Positions 1-8,099 of a stretch of 64,000 nt of DNA are shown here, in pieces (within the stretch, counting starts at the first letter, position 1; each line of letters opens with the position of its first letter). The notes under the pieces are model-generated. The model was not told where the DNA came from and made no database searches. It worked only from the letters and a program-made list of their open reading frames with translations. The DNA is taken from the NCBI GenBank assembly GCA_038523925.1, contig JBCBIY010000002.1, positions 62,001 through 126,000 of the forward strand, read 5' to 3'. This stretch comes from JBCBWG01 sp038523925. Lineage in GTDB: Bacteria; Pseudomonadota; Alphaproteobacteria; Rhizobiales; Hyphomicrobiaceae. The position numbers and the translations under genes were made by a program.

Positions 1-320
1 TCGTCCTTGTGGAACGGCTTGGTCATGTAGTCATCGGCTCCAAATCCGAGCCCCCGCACCTTGTCCTCGATCCCGGCCAGGCCGGACAGGATCAGGATAG
101 GCGTACCAATTTTTCCCACCCGTAGCGTCTTCAGGACTTCGTAGCCGCTCATATCCGGCAAGTTGAGGTCCAGTAAAATGATGTCGTAATCGTAGAGCTT
201 ACCCAGGTCAACGCCTTCTTCACCAAGGTCAGTCTGGTAGACATTGAAGCCTTCGGACTGAAGCATCAGCTCAATGCTTTGCGCCGTTGCACTATCGTCT
301 TCAATCAGAAGAACTCGCAT
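1..320 (-). CDS. ctrA: CtrA, cell-cycle response regulator (5' part only)
   Basis: This is the first 106 codons of CtrA, the OmpR-type master regulator of the alphaproteobacterial cell cycle and flagellar genes; the rest lies beyond the left edge. The translation opens MRVLLIEDDSATAQSIELML and contains the acidic pocket (EDD, residues 7-9), the phosphoacceptor Asp in LLDLNLPDMSGYE near residue 51, and the conserved Lys in YMTKPFHKD. These are nearly diagnostic for CtrA. The ATG is at 320-318. A 640-base gap separates it from the divergent fliJ, and the gene for its inhibitor SciP lies about 1.2 kb away. The DNA-binding domain is not visible here. Confidence 0.95.
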   Translation of the reverse strand, partial: MRVLLIEDDSATAQSIELMLQSEGFNVYQTDLGEEGVDLGKLYDYDIILLDLNLPDMSGYEVLKTLRVGKIGTPILILSGLAGIEDKVRGLGFGADDYMTKPFHKD

Positions 321-960
321 GCCAACCTCTCCCGTTCGATCCCCGGGGGATCCTTGCCCTGCCAGCGGCGCGGTCCGGCCGTCTGAAATCCGTTAACGCT
401 CTGAAAGTAACTTGCATAAGTTAACAAAGACTAATTTTGTCTTGCCGAAGTCGGCTTACAGAACCTGAACGCGGGCGAAGCGACCTAAACTGACAATCGA
501 AAGCATTCGCCAACAAACGCGCGCACAACAACAGGCGGCGCGAAGCAGCGCTGCTCATCGTCCTGGCAGAATCCCTTGCCGCGCCTGGATGCGCTTGTGC
601 GCCAAGCCCGGCAGATCGGATCGAACTGAACATTGGTTGTGGATAGGCCCCGACTATCCTTGACAGTAGTCGTACCATTATTCGCAGCCCGCCGGTAGCG
701 CGGGGCACCACGCAAATTGGTGCGAAAACATGGCGGGGTCCGAACAATTCTAACCGTTGCCATAACGCAACAAAAAGTCTGATGTGGCATTCTTCGACGA
801 TCGAGGCTGGTGAGCGCCATACCGGGACATCCGAAGATCCCTGACATCGCGCACCGCTCGACACGCTGGCCCAGAGGGAACAACGGCCGGCACCTACTGG
901 TTGTCTGGCACAGAACTTGTTTTGTGTTGGGCGAGTTCGAAAGTGTCAGGGGTATCGAAC
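321..960. other. Long intergenic region between ctrA and fliJ
   Basis: 640 bases without a convincing gene separate the divergent ctrA and fliJ genes. Long regulatory regions upstream of ctrA are usual in alphaproteobacteria. On the ctrA-proximal side (about 405-450) the sequence is AT-rich and contains TTAA-like half sites on the minus strand, as expected for CtrA autoregulation, but no clean TTAA-N7-TTAA box. A single GANTC site (569-573) could be a CcrM methylation site. A sigma-54-like element lies at 906-920. The open frames here on both strands have no recognisable product. Confidence 0.5.
906..920 (+). promoter_or_regulatory. Candidate sigma-54 promoter of fliJ
   Basis: TGGCAC, 5 bases, then TTGT matches the sigma-54 -24/-12 layout (TGGCAC-N5-TTGC) except for the last C. 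It lies about 40 bases before the fliJ ATG. Many alphaproteobacterial flagellar genes are RpoN-dependent, which makes the match plausible, but it rests on a single motif. Confidence 0.35.
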
Positions 961-1329
961 ATGAAGGCGCGTGACGTCGCTCTTCGCTTGAAGAAGTTCG
1001 AAGCGGAAGAGAAATCCAAGAAGGTCTCGGATCTCGAGCAGATGATCGCCGAGTTCCAGCAGATGGCCGACGATCTTGAGTTGCAGGTTCAGGCGGAAGA
1101 AGACCGCACGGGCGTGAAGGACGCATCGCACTTTGCGTATTCGACCTTTGCCCGCTCGGCAGGTCAGCGCCGCGATAACCTTCATGCCTCGATCAACGAT
1201 CTCAAAGACCGGCTCGCACTCGCCGTCGTCGAGCGCGATGAGGCCATGGCGCAGATCGGAGAAGCGGACATGCTGCAAAACCGCGTCGAGACCGGCAGCG
1301 GCCGGACGCGGCCGGCACACGCCCGGTAG
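961..1329 (+). CDS. fliJ: FliJ-type flagellar export protein
   Basis: A predicted 122-residue, highly charged, almost entirely helical protein (MKARDVALRLKKFEAEEKS...). FliJ is the coiled-coil stalk and chaperone-escort protein of the flagellar type III export ATPase FliI. The pattern RLKKFE...KV..LE.MIAEFQ.MA.DLE....EE.R.G..D..HFAYSTFARSA.QRRDN is that of the Hyphomicrobiales FliJ family, which I recall next to ctrA. I chose the ATG at 961 over the ATG at 901 because family similarity begins there. After about residue 105 the sequence becomes Gly/Pro/Arg-rich instead of the usual Glu/Ala-rich helix, which may mark a frameshift or a divergent tail. fliI is not in the window. Confidence 0.75.
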   Translation: MKARDVALRLKKFEAEEKSKKVSDLEQMIAEFQQMADDLELQVQAEEDRTGVKDASHFAYSTFARSAGQRRDNLHASINDLKDRLALAVVERDEAMAQIGEADMLQNRVETGSGRTRPAHAR

Positions 1330-1476
1330 CGCAAGCGCGGGCGGCCAAGGCCGCAACCGAGATCAGCTCGCAAGATTTGAGAAGCGCGATGACACCTGTC
1401 GTCGCGCTTTTGCGCGTCTCACCGCTTGTGCTTGAAGCGCGTGACCGCGGCCGGTGCCGACAGCCCTCGCCCCAAA

Positions 1477-1504
1477 CGAAAACGGCCCCGCAGAAGCGGA
1501 GCCG
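1477..1504 (-). terminator. Rho-independent terminator of sciP
   Basis: Nine-base arms (1483-1491 and 1496-1504, one mismatch) with a 4-base loop are followed, on the minus strand, by TTTTCGTTT. It lies 28 bases past the sciP stop codon. Confidence 0.7.
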
Positions 1505-1531
1505 CAAATCATCACCGGTTAGTGCGCAGGC

Positions 1532-1819
1532 TTAGGCGCGGTAGTCCTGGACGCGGGTTGCGCGCAGGCCCGGCAGACCGTGCTTCTCGATCGACTTCTG
1601 CCAGCTCAGGAACTCATCGACCGTGAGTTTGTAGCGCGAGCAGGCTTCTTCGAGGCTGAGCAGGCCGCCACGAACTGCGGCGACGACTTCGGCCTTGCGG
1701 CGGATCACCCAGCGCTTTGTATTCGTCGGTGGAAGATCGGCGACGGTCAGCGGACTGCCATCGGGACCGATGACGTAGCGGACGCGGGATCTGAACTGTT
1801 GATCGGTCATAGGACTCAA
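1532..1819 (-). CDS. sciP: SciP, small CtrA inhibitory protein (DUF1153)
   Basis: A 95-residue DUF1153 protein. In Caulobacter, SciP is a helix-turn-helix protein that binds CtrA and stops it recruiting RNA polymerase, so blocking CtrA-activated promoters in early G1. The core is strongly conserved here: RVRYVIGPDGSPLT, then TKRWVIRRKAEVVAAVRGGL, then LSLEEACSRYKLTVDEFLSW and HGLPGLRATR. The ATG at 1819 is used; a second Met three codons in is equally possible. It is monocistronic, flanked by fliJ and mnmA on the other strand, with a terminator at 1477-1504. The inhibitor gene lying about 1.2 kb from ctrA is noteworthy. Confidence 0.93.
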   Translation of the reverse strand: MSPMTDQQFRSRVRYVIGPDGSPLTVADLPPTNTKRWVIRRKAEVVAAVRGGLLSLEEACSRYKLTVDEFLSWQKSIEKHGLPGLRATRVQDYRA

Positions 1820-1861
1820 TTACGCGGTTTACCAACCTGCCCTCACAATACCCGTGCCAAC

Positions 1862-1876
1862 TTAATATGGGTCTAA
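1862..1876 (-). promoter_or_regulatory. Weak CtrA-type box upstream of sciP
   Basis: On the plus strand this reads TTAA, 7 bases, CTAA: one base off the CtrA consensus TTAA-N7-TTAA. It lies about 45 bases upstream of the sciP start, in an AT-rich patch. CtrA control of sciP is known in Caulobacter, so the location is sensible. One imperfect motif is weak evidence. Confidence 0.3.
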
Positions 1877-2070
1877 GCGTCAAAGTAAAGGAATGGTAGA
1901 TAGCTGGTTCATTTTCCTAGGTTTTTGCCAGTCGCCGGCGTCAGCCCCAACCCGCGGATATCGCGGCACTGTCCCGGCTTCACGCCCCCGGTTCGGTGCG
2001 ACCGACCAGCGGCAACTGGCAGAACGCGTCCCAGCCTCGTATATAGCCGCATCCCAATGCCAAACCGTTG

Positions 2071-3345
2071 ATGCCCGTGACTGACGCCGAGAACCCTGAG
2101 ATCGCCGACCGCATCGCCCGCCTGACCACGCCTGTCGCGGCAGCCGATCGCCGCCGCGTGGTCGTCGCCATGTCTGGCGGCGTCGACTCGTCTGTCGTGG
2201 CAGCCCTGCTCCACGCCCGCGGCCACGACGTCATTGGCATCACGCTCCAGCTCTATGACCACGGCCAAGCGGTCCAGAAGAAGGGCGCGTGCTGCGCCGG
2301 CCAGGACATCCACGACGCCCGCCGCGTCGCCGAGCGCGTCGGCTTCCCGCACTACGTGCTCGACTACGAGGACCGCTTCCGCGAAGCCGTCATAGACCGG
2401 TTCGCGGAGAGCTATCTCGCCGGCGAAACCCCGATCCCGTGCGTTAATTGCAACCAGCAGGTGAAGTTCAAGGACCTGATGGCGTTTGCAAAAGAGCTTG
2501 AAGCCGACGTGCTCGCGACCGGCCACTACATTGTGCGCGATGACACCGCCGCCGGGCCGGGTCTCCGCCGTGGCCGCGACCGAGACCGCGACCAGAGCTA
2601 CTTTCTTTATGGCACGACGCGCGCGCAGCTCGCCCGGCTCTGGTTCCCGATTGGCGACCTCTTGAAGCCCGAGGTCCGCGCCCTCGCACAGCACTTCGGC
2701 CTACAGATCGCAGACAAGCCGGACAGCCAGGACATCTGCTTTGTCCCCAAGGGCCACTACGCAGAGACGATCGAGAAGCTGAAGCCCGGCGCAGCTGCCC
2801 CCGGCGACGTCGTCCATATCGACGGGCGTGTCCTCGGCCGCCACGACGGCATCATCCATTACACCGTCGGCCAGCGCCGCGGCCTCGGCATCGCGACCGG
2901 CGATCCGCTCTTTGTCGTTCGCATTGATGCAGCCGCCGCGCGGGTCGTGGTTGGCCCGCGCAGTGCGCTTGCGACCGCTGAACTCGAATTGCGCGACGTC
3001 AACTGGCTTGGCGATGACCCGCTCAGCGAGGGCGGCATGTTCGACCTCTGGGTCAAAGTCCGCTCGACCGAAGCGCCAAAGCCCGCGCGTCTCATCGCCG
3101 GACCGGATGATGGCGCCCGCGTTATGCTCTCTGATGGCGGTACGGGCGTTGCCCGCGGTCAAGCCTGCGTCTTCTATGACGGGTGCGGCCCCGCCGCCCG
3201 CGTGCTCGGCGGCGGCATTATCGCCAAGACCATAAGCGCGTCGGCCTCTGCAGTCGCGGGCGACACTGCGCCTGGGGCCGACCTCGCATCGCGTGAGGCT
3301 TCGCGCGCCGAGGATTGGATCCTGCCTGAGCCGGCTGCGTCATAA
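2071..3345 (+). CDS. mnmA: tRNA-specific 2-thiouridylase MnmA
   Basis: 424 residues; thiolates U34 of tRNA-Lys, -Glu and -Gln in the cytoplasm, using ATP and sulfur from the IscS/Tus relay. Visible features: the N-type ATP-pyrophosphatase P-loop SGGVDSS (residues 35-41), the nucleophilic Cys in CVNCNQQVKF (Cys127), the second catalytic Cys in DSQDICFVP (Cys223), GHY near 151, and the C-terminal OB-like domain with GQRRGLGIATG. A TTG lies immediately before the ATG at 2071; I prefer the ATG. The C-terminal 50 residues are longer and more Ala-rich than in E. coli. Housekeeping gene, in what I recall as conserved company with sciP and ctrA. Confidence 0.96.
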   Translation: MPVTDAENPEIADRIARLTTPVAAADRRRVVVAMSGGVDSSVVAALLHARGHDVIGITLQLYDHGQAVQKKGACCAGQDIHDARRVAERVGFPHYVLDYEDRFREAVIDRFAESYLAGETPIPCVNCNQQVKFKDLMAFAKELEADVLATGHYIVRDDTAAGPGLRRGRDRDRDQSYFLYGTTRAQLARLWFPIGDLLKPEVRALAQHFGLQIADKPDSQDICFVPKGHYAETIEKLKPGAAAPGDVVHIDGRVLGRHDGIIHYTVGQRRGLGIATGDPLFVVRIDAAAARVVVGPRSALATAELELRDVNWLGDDPLSEGGMFDLWVKVRSTEAPKPARLIAGPDDGARVMLSDGGTGVARGQACVFYDGCGPAARVLGGGIIAKTISASASAVAGDTAPGADLASREASRAEDWILPEPAAS

Positions 3346-3563
3346 CCGTGTTCGCGTTTCAGCCGAAAGCGGGCTTGCCCGCACCGCGCGCCTGCGGTGA
3401 ACTTACCCTGTAAACGAGGGCAGCTGCCGGATTTTCGTGTGCTGATGGCGGAGACGCGGACGACCGGCCATGTGGTCCGAAGGCCGCTCCGGCCGCGTTC
3501 ATTCATTAACCGCCACAGAGCGGTGGTGTAGGGCCCATCACGATAAACCTTGAGGCGAGTTCG

Positions 3564-4280
3564 ATGATCACACAGCCGACGCTCGAGCAAGACCCCCTCG
3601 CAGGCCTCCTGGCCAGACGCCGCGGGCACGGCCGCGCCGAACCGCTTCACGCGCGGGGCGTCCGGATGGCATACGTCACAGCCGCATGGTTCGGCGGCCC
3701 GGTCCTGCGCATGATCCGGCGGCGCATCTCCGAACTGTTCCCGGGCGATGCCCGGCGCATCCTCGAAGTGGGTGTTCGGCGTGGACACGGCCTCGCAGGC
3801 TACCCTGACCGTTGCGACGTCACCGGCACCGAGGCCGACCCGCGTGATCTCGCGGCTGCCCGCCGCCGCATCGCGGGAGCTGCGCGCGACCAGATCGCAG
3901 GCCTCCACCGCCTCGCGCCCGACCGCCTCTGCTTCCCCGATGCGAGCTTCGATGCCGTCGCGGCCGTGTCGGTTATGGAGCGGGCCGGCGGCGCGGTGCG
4001 TCAGATCGACGAGATGGTGCGCGTCACGCGGCCGGGCGGCCGGATCATCGTCGTCGACCGCCTGCGCAAGGCCCGCGCACCGCAAAGTGCCCGCGATCCG
4101 CTAACGCGTGCGCTGCGCCGTTTATCGATCCGGATCGGCCGCCGGCTTGCCCGCGCGCGACGCCTGCCGGAGACACTCTTCAGCCGCCGGCGCGACCTCG
4201 CCCCGGTCGGCACGCTCAAGATTTTCGGCTTTCGCCTGCATGCCTACGAACGCCTTGATACGACCGCGACGCCCGCTTGA
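3564..4280 (+). CDS. Class I SAM methyltransferase, PmtA-like
   Basis: 238 residues with a Rossmann methyltransferase core. The layout resembles bacterial phosphatidylethanolamine N-methyltransferases (PmtA): motif I ILEVGVRRGHGLAGYP (about 66-81), an acidic residue at the second strand (TGTEADP), FPDASFDAVAAVSVMERA (motif IV region) and VTRPGGRIIVVD. The Gly-rich loop is unusual: canonical E-x-G-x-G-x-G reads E-V-G-V-R-R-G, losing the central glycine, which could weaken SAM binding. The C-terminal third is very Arg-rich. It follows mnmA by 218 bases and precedes tRNA-Met. Phospholipid methylation is inference; methyltransferase fold is well supported. Confidence 0.7.
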   Translation: MITQPTLEQDPLAGLLARRRGHGRAEPLHARGVRMAYVTAAWFGGPVLRMIRRRISELFPGDARRILEVGVRRGHGLAGYPDRCDVTGTEADPRDLAAARRRIAGAARDQIAGLHRLAPDRLCFPDASFDAVAAVSVMERAGGAVRQIDEMVRVTRPGGRIIVVDRLRKARAPQSARDPLTRALRRLSIRIGRRLARARRLPETLFSRRRDLAPVGTLKIFGFRLHAYERLDTTATPA

Positions 4281-4316
4281 CCGCCCGAGGCCTCGCCCCT
4301 AGAACGCTGCCTTCGT

Positions 4317-4393
4317 GGCGGAGTAGCTCAGCCGGTTAGAGCAGCGGAATCATAATCCGCGTGTCGGGGGTTCAAGTCCCTCCTCCGCTACCA
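4317..4393 (+). tRNA. tRNA-Met (CAT)
   Basis: A 77-base tRNA with encoded CCA. The acceptor arm GGCGGAG pairs with CTCCGCT, allowing one G-T pair. The D-arm contains AGCTCAGCCGGTTAGAGC, the anticodon stem is GCGGA/TCCGC with loop ATCATAA, and the T-arm carries GGTTCAAGTCC. The anticodon CAT and G-C-rich arms fit the elongator methionine tRNA. The accessory copper segment begins immediately after it, so its 3' end is a candidate integration site, but I found no second copy of that end in the window. Confidence 0.95.
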
Positions 4394-4809
4394 AAATTTC
4401 TTCAAAGTAATTTGCGTGTGATCGGGACGCCAAGCTGAGCGTTTTTCACAACCCCCTTCCGTAGCGACCAGATCGCAGCGTGTTTCTGAGGGTTCATGGC
4501 GCAAGTCGCGGACATGGGAACGCGTAGGCTGAGCCTGCTGATTTGGCTTTTTCCCCACGATGCGATCGACATCTGTGAGCCGGTGATGAACCGGTTACGG
4601 TACAAGTTACAGGTGCGTTTGTGGATCGTCCCGTCGCACATAGCTCTCAGGAGACTGCCGCTTCGGCATCAACCCATAGGTCGCGATGCAGAGATTGCGG
4701 AAGTCAATGGACCGGCGCGCGGCTACGGCCGGGTTAACCGCGCAATGTCGGCTCAACGTCTTAGAGCGGACAAAGAGCGTTCTTCAGCTTCAGGCGACGA
4801 CCTGCTGGC
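4394..4809. other. Spacer between tRNA-Met and the cas3 relic
   Basis: 416 bases with short overlapping open frames on both strands, none with a recognisable product. No CRISPR repeat, integrase or IS end is visible. It is presumably degenerate accessory DNA; the upstream part of cas3, including the first HD-domain histidines, is not recoverable here in any frame. Confidence 0.4.
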
Positions 4810-5325
4810 GTGCGCCATGATGCGGACGGCTTTGAGATGGCCCACGATCTTTCGCTGTTGGACCTCATGGCGCCTGCAACCGGTGATTGGAGTCCGAATG
4901 ACTTCGGTGACGTCTGGGCGGCCGTCACAGGACATCACGGCAAGCCGGTTAGCGATGATAAGGCGAAGCTCGATGCTTTCGAGAACGAGCCGGAAGGGCC
5001 GGCTTGCCTTGAGGCTGCCAAGGACTTTTGTGGCCAAGTCCACGCACTATTCGAACCGCTAGCGCACATTGCACGACCCGGACAGCAATTACTCGCCGTG
5101 CTGTCCTGGCATGTCTCCGCCGTTACCGTTGTCGCCGACTGGATCGGATCGAACCGGGCCTGGTTTCCCTACCGGGCTCCGGACTTGCCGCTCACAGATT
5201 ACTGGACGTCGATCCAGCCCCATGCCCGAGACGCGATTGCCGACGCCAATGTGATCGTGGCTGCTCCAAACAGCTTGATGACGCCGCAGCGATTGCTGCC
5301 CGAGATCGCAGTGTCTCAGCCATGG
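4810..5325 (+). pseudogene. cas3: cas3 fragment (C-terminal part of the HD nuclease domain)
   Basis: The translation from the GTG at 4810 matches the second half of the Cas3 HD domain of type I CRISPR systems: WAAVTGHHGKP, then ALFEPL, LLAVLSWHVSAVTVVADWIGS, WFPYRAPDLPLTDYW, and the tail RDAIADANVIVAAP leading into LLPEIAVSQP. The order and spacing follow E. coli Cas3 (AVTGHHG...LADWLGS...YFQDR). Both ends are missing: the HDxGK catalytic signature and the whole DExD/H helicase are absent, and similarity stops where the cueR remnant begins. The open frame runs on to 5418 only by chance. It cannot encode an active nuclease, and no cas1, Cascade gene or repeat array accompanies it. Assigned from memory of the family; a profile search would settle it. 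Confidence 0.72.
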
Positions 5326-5326
5326 C

Positions 5327-5621
5327 CTAAAATTCGCGCATCCTCGCTTCGATGTCCTCAAGACGCTCGGAGACCAGCTCTTTTGACGTCACCGCTTGCC
5401 CGCGAGCGATCAGCGTAGGACGAAAGCAGCTTCCGGCAACTCTCGATATCGAACCCGAGATCTCGCGCGCGATGGATGAACGCCAGACGATGCACATCGG
5501 CATCCGTGTAGTCGCGATATCCGTTGGAAAGGCGCGCAGAAACGACATGCTCGATGTCGTCTTAGTCTCGAATTGTCTTGGCCGGCAGGCCGGAACGTTC
5601 TGACGCAATCTCGAAACGCAT
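5327..5621 (-). pseudogene. MerR-family copper regulator (CueR/HmrR), broken
   Basis: Read from the ATG at 5621, the start (ERSGLPAKTIR) is the MerR winged-helix motif, but a TAA at codon 20 ends it where the Tyr-Tyr of TIRYYE is expected. The same frame resumes as RLSNGYRDYTDADVHRLAFI, then HRARDLGFDIESCRKLLSSY and DRSRASGDVK, the standard CueR/HmrR sequence. An extra A in the AAAA run near 5385 then shifts the frame to ELVSERLEDIEARMREF and an early stop, so the C-terminal metal-binding Cys loop is missing. It lies 15 bases after the copper ATPase gene on the same strand, the usual place for its copper sensor. Three independent lesions make it non-functional. Confidence 0.88.
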
Positions 5622-5636
5622 ATCACGTGCCCTCCC

Positions 5637-8099
5637 CTAAAGCCGCTGTGCACGCAGCCGCAGTGCGTTACCGATGACGGAAACGGACGAGAGGCTCATG
5701 GCTGCTGCGGCGAGCATCGGCGACAGCAAGACCCCGAAGACAGGATATAGAATGCCCGCTGCGATCGGCACGCCCGCTGCATTGTAGGCAAAGGCAAAGA
5801 ACAGGTTCTGGCGGATATTGCCCATGGTGGCGTCTGCCAAGCGTCGGGCCCGAACGATGCCGCCGAGATCACCTTTGACCAAGGTCAGCCCCGCGCTTTC
5901 GATGGCGACATCGGCACCGGTCCCCATGGCAATGCCGACGTCGGCTTGCGCCAGAGCCGGTGCATCGTTCACACCGTCACCCGCCATGGCCACTTTGCGA
6001 CCGTCACTTTGCAGGTCTCGGATGAGCCCTGCCTTGTCGTCGGGTGACACGTCCGCGCGAACGTCATCAATCTCAAGACGGCTTGCAACCGCGTGAGCAG
6101 TTCGTTCGCTGTCACCGGTCGCCATAATGATGGTCAGACCTTGCTCGTGCAGTGCCTGAACGGCGCTTTCGGTTGTGTCCTTGATCTTGTCAGCGACCGA
6201 CACGATACCGGCTAGCGCTTCGTCGATGACGACGAACATGACCGTCTCGCCGTGATCACGTCGGGCATTGGCTTGGGAGATGACTGTCGCCGCATCGATA
6301 CCGAGCGCCTTGATCAGTTTCGCATTGCCGAGGGACAATCGGTGACCGTCAACACGACCTGTAACGCCTTGGCCGACGATGGCATTGAAGTCGGTTGCAG
6401 GCGACAGCATGAGGCCACGAGCCTCGGCGCCGTCGACCATTGCATCTGCGAGTGGGTGCTCTGATCCTCTCTCAAGGGACGCAGCCAGACGCAGGACCTC
6501 GTCCTCATCGAAACCCGCTTCAACGGACACGTAAGACAGGCTTGGTTTGCCTTCGGTCAGCGTGCCGGTTTTGTCGACGATCAGCGTGTCAACGCCTGAG
6601 AAGCGTTCGAGGGCTTCTGCGTTTTTGATCAGGACACCCGCCTGTGCACCACGCCCGGTTGCGACCATGATGGACATCGGCGTTGCGAGCCCGAGCGCAC
6701 AGGGACAGGCAATGATCAAAACTGACACTGCGGCGACGAGCGCGTAGGCCATTGCGGGCGGAGGTCCAAGGAAAGACCACGTCACGAAGGCAACGATCGC
6801 GACCAACACAACCGCTGGAACAAACCAGGATGCCACGACGTCGACGAGTTTCTGTATGGGCGCCCGTGAACGCTGTGCGTTGGCGACCATGTCGACGATC
6901 TTGGCAAGTGTCGTGTCGCGGCCGACCCGTGTTGCTTCAATAACGAGGGAACCGGAGCCGTTCAGCGTGGCCCCAGTCACGTCATCTTCGATGGATTTTT
7001 CAACCGGAACCGGTTCCCCGGTCAGCATCGATTCATCGATGGCAGAGCGGCCATTCACGACGGTGCCGTCGACGGGGATTTTTTCGCCAGGACGGACACG
7101 CAGGCGCATACCCACTCTCACTTGGTCAAGTGCGATATCTTCTTCTCGTCCATCGTTACGGATTTGCCGTGCCGTATCGGGTGCAAGATCCAAGAGCGCT
7201 TTGATCGCACCGCCCGTACGCTCACGGGCCCGCAATTCGAGGAGTTGGCCAAGCAGGACCAACACGACGATGACGGCGGCGGCCTCGTAGTAGATTCCGA
7301 CATGCCCATTGGCATCGCGGAAGGCATCTGGAAACACGCCAGGCGCCACCGTTGCAACGAGACTGAAACTGTAGGCAGCCCCGACACCGAGCGCGATGAG
7401 CGTCCACATGTTTGGACTGCGATTTACGAGTGACGCCCAGCCCCGCTTGAAGAACGGCGCTGCGCACCACGACACGACTGGCGTTGCGAGGAACAACTCG
7501 ATCCATGACGCCGTGGCACCAAGCCAGGACCTGATGGGGAGACCGAGCATGGGCGCCATTGCGATCACGACAAGCGGAAGTGTGAGCACGGCGCCAACCT
7601 GAAAGCGCCTGGTGAAGTCAACGAGCTCGGGATTGTGTCCCGCGTCAGCTGACGGGATGCCCATGGGTTCGAGGGCCATGCCGCATTTCGGGCAGTCTCC
7701 CGGGCCAGACCGCACAATCTCAGGGTGCATGGGGCACGTGTACTTCGTGCCCTCGGGCATTGGCTCTAGAGCTGGCTGATCGCCAAGGTAAGCCGTGGGA
7801 TCGGCAACGAATTTATCTTGGCAGCGTTTTGAGCAGAAGTAGTGACGTTCGCCCGAGACGAGTTCTGTGTGTTCCGCCGTGGCCTTGTCGACGCGCATTC
7901 CGCAAATCGGATCGCGGGCTTCAACAAAGGCGGACGGATCTGCTGCGAATGTCGCCTCGCAATGCTTCGAGCAGAATGCGTACACGTGGTCGTCGTGAAG
8001 ATGGGTGTGTTTGGCTGTCACCAAGTTGACCGTCATGCCGCAAACGGGATCACGGCGGACGACGCGGTGGGCAGCGTCTGGATTTACATCTTGCGGCAT
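5637..8099 (-). CDS. copA: Copper-exporting P1B-type ATPase with two YHS domains
   Basis: 820 residues; an inner-membrane pump that exports Cu(I). In place of MXCXXC domains, the N-terminus has two YHS metal-binding modules (DPVCGMTV near 17 and DPICGMRV near 63, each with a downstream FCSK.C), then a heavy-metal-binding domain YTCPMHPEI...CPKCGM (about 120-145). The pump core follows: TGEP (about 370), CPCALG in the sixth membrane helix (about 465), DKTGTLTEGK with the phosphorylated Asp (about 509), SEHPLA (about 546) and GDGVNDAPAL. The ATG at 8099 is preceded by AGGAGGT; a TTG at 8114 is rejected. It is followed by a broken cueR. Confidence 0.93.
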   Translation of the reverse strand: MPQDVNPDAAHRVVRRDPVCGMTVNLVTAKHTHLHDDHVYAFCSKHCEATFAADPSAFVEARDPICGMRVDKATAEHTELVSGERHYFCSKRCQDKFVADPTAYLGDQPALEPMPEGTKYTCPMHPEIVRSGPGDCPKCGMALEPMGIPSADAGHNPELVDFTRRFQVGAVLTLPLVVIAMAPMLGLPIRSWLGATASWIELFLATPVVSWCAAPFFKRGWASLVNRSPNMWTLIALGVGAAYSFSLVATVAPGVFPDAFRDANGHVGIYYEAAAVIVVLVLLGQLLELRARERTGGAIKALLDLAPDTARQIRNDGREEDIALDQVRVGMRLRVRPGEKIPVDGTVVNGRSAIDESMLTGEPVPVEKSIEDDVTGATLNGSGSLVIEATRVGRDTTLAKIVDMVANAQRSRAPIQKLVDVVASWFVPAVVLVAIVAFVTWSFLGPPPAMAYALVAAVSVLIIACPCALGLATPMSIMVATGRGAQAGVLIKNAEALERFSGVDTLIVDKTGTLTEGKPSLSYVSVEAGFDEDEVLRLAASLERGSEHPLADAMVDGAEARGLMLSPATDFNAIVGQGVTGRVDGHRLSLGNAKLIKALGIDAATVISQANARRDHGETVMFVVIDEALAGIVSVADKIKDTTESAVQALHEQGLTIIMATGDSERTAHAVASRLEIDDVRADVSPDDKAGLIRDLQSDGRKVAMAGDGVNDAPALAQADVGIAMGTGADVAIESAGLTLVKGDLGGIVRARRLADATMGNIRQNLFFAFAYNAAGVPIAAGILYPVFGVLLSPMLAAAAMSLSSVSVIGNALRLRAQRL

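Noticed and set aside
569..573. GAATC (GANTC) CcrM site upstream of ctrA
   Set aside because: One site is expected by chance roughly every 256 bases; no -10/-35 context to support a methylation-controlled promoter.
4281..4393. Initiator rather than elongator tRNA-Met
   Set aside because: The first acceptor pair is formed (G-T) and the anticodon stem lacks the three consecutive G-C pairs of initiator tRNA, so elongator is preferred.
4394..5640. Search for a CRISPR array next to the cas3 remnant
   Set aside because: No direct repeat of 24-40 bases with regular spacers is visible on either side.
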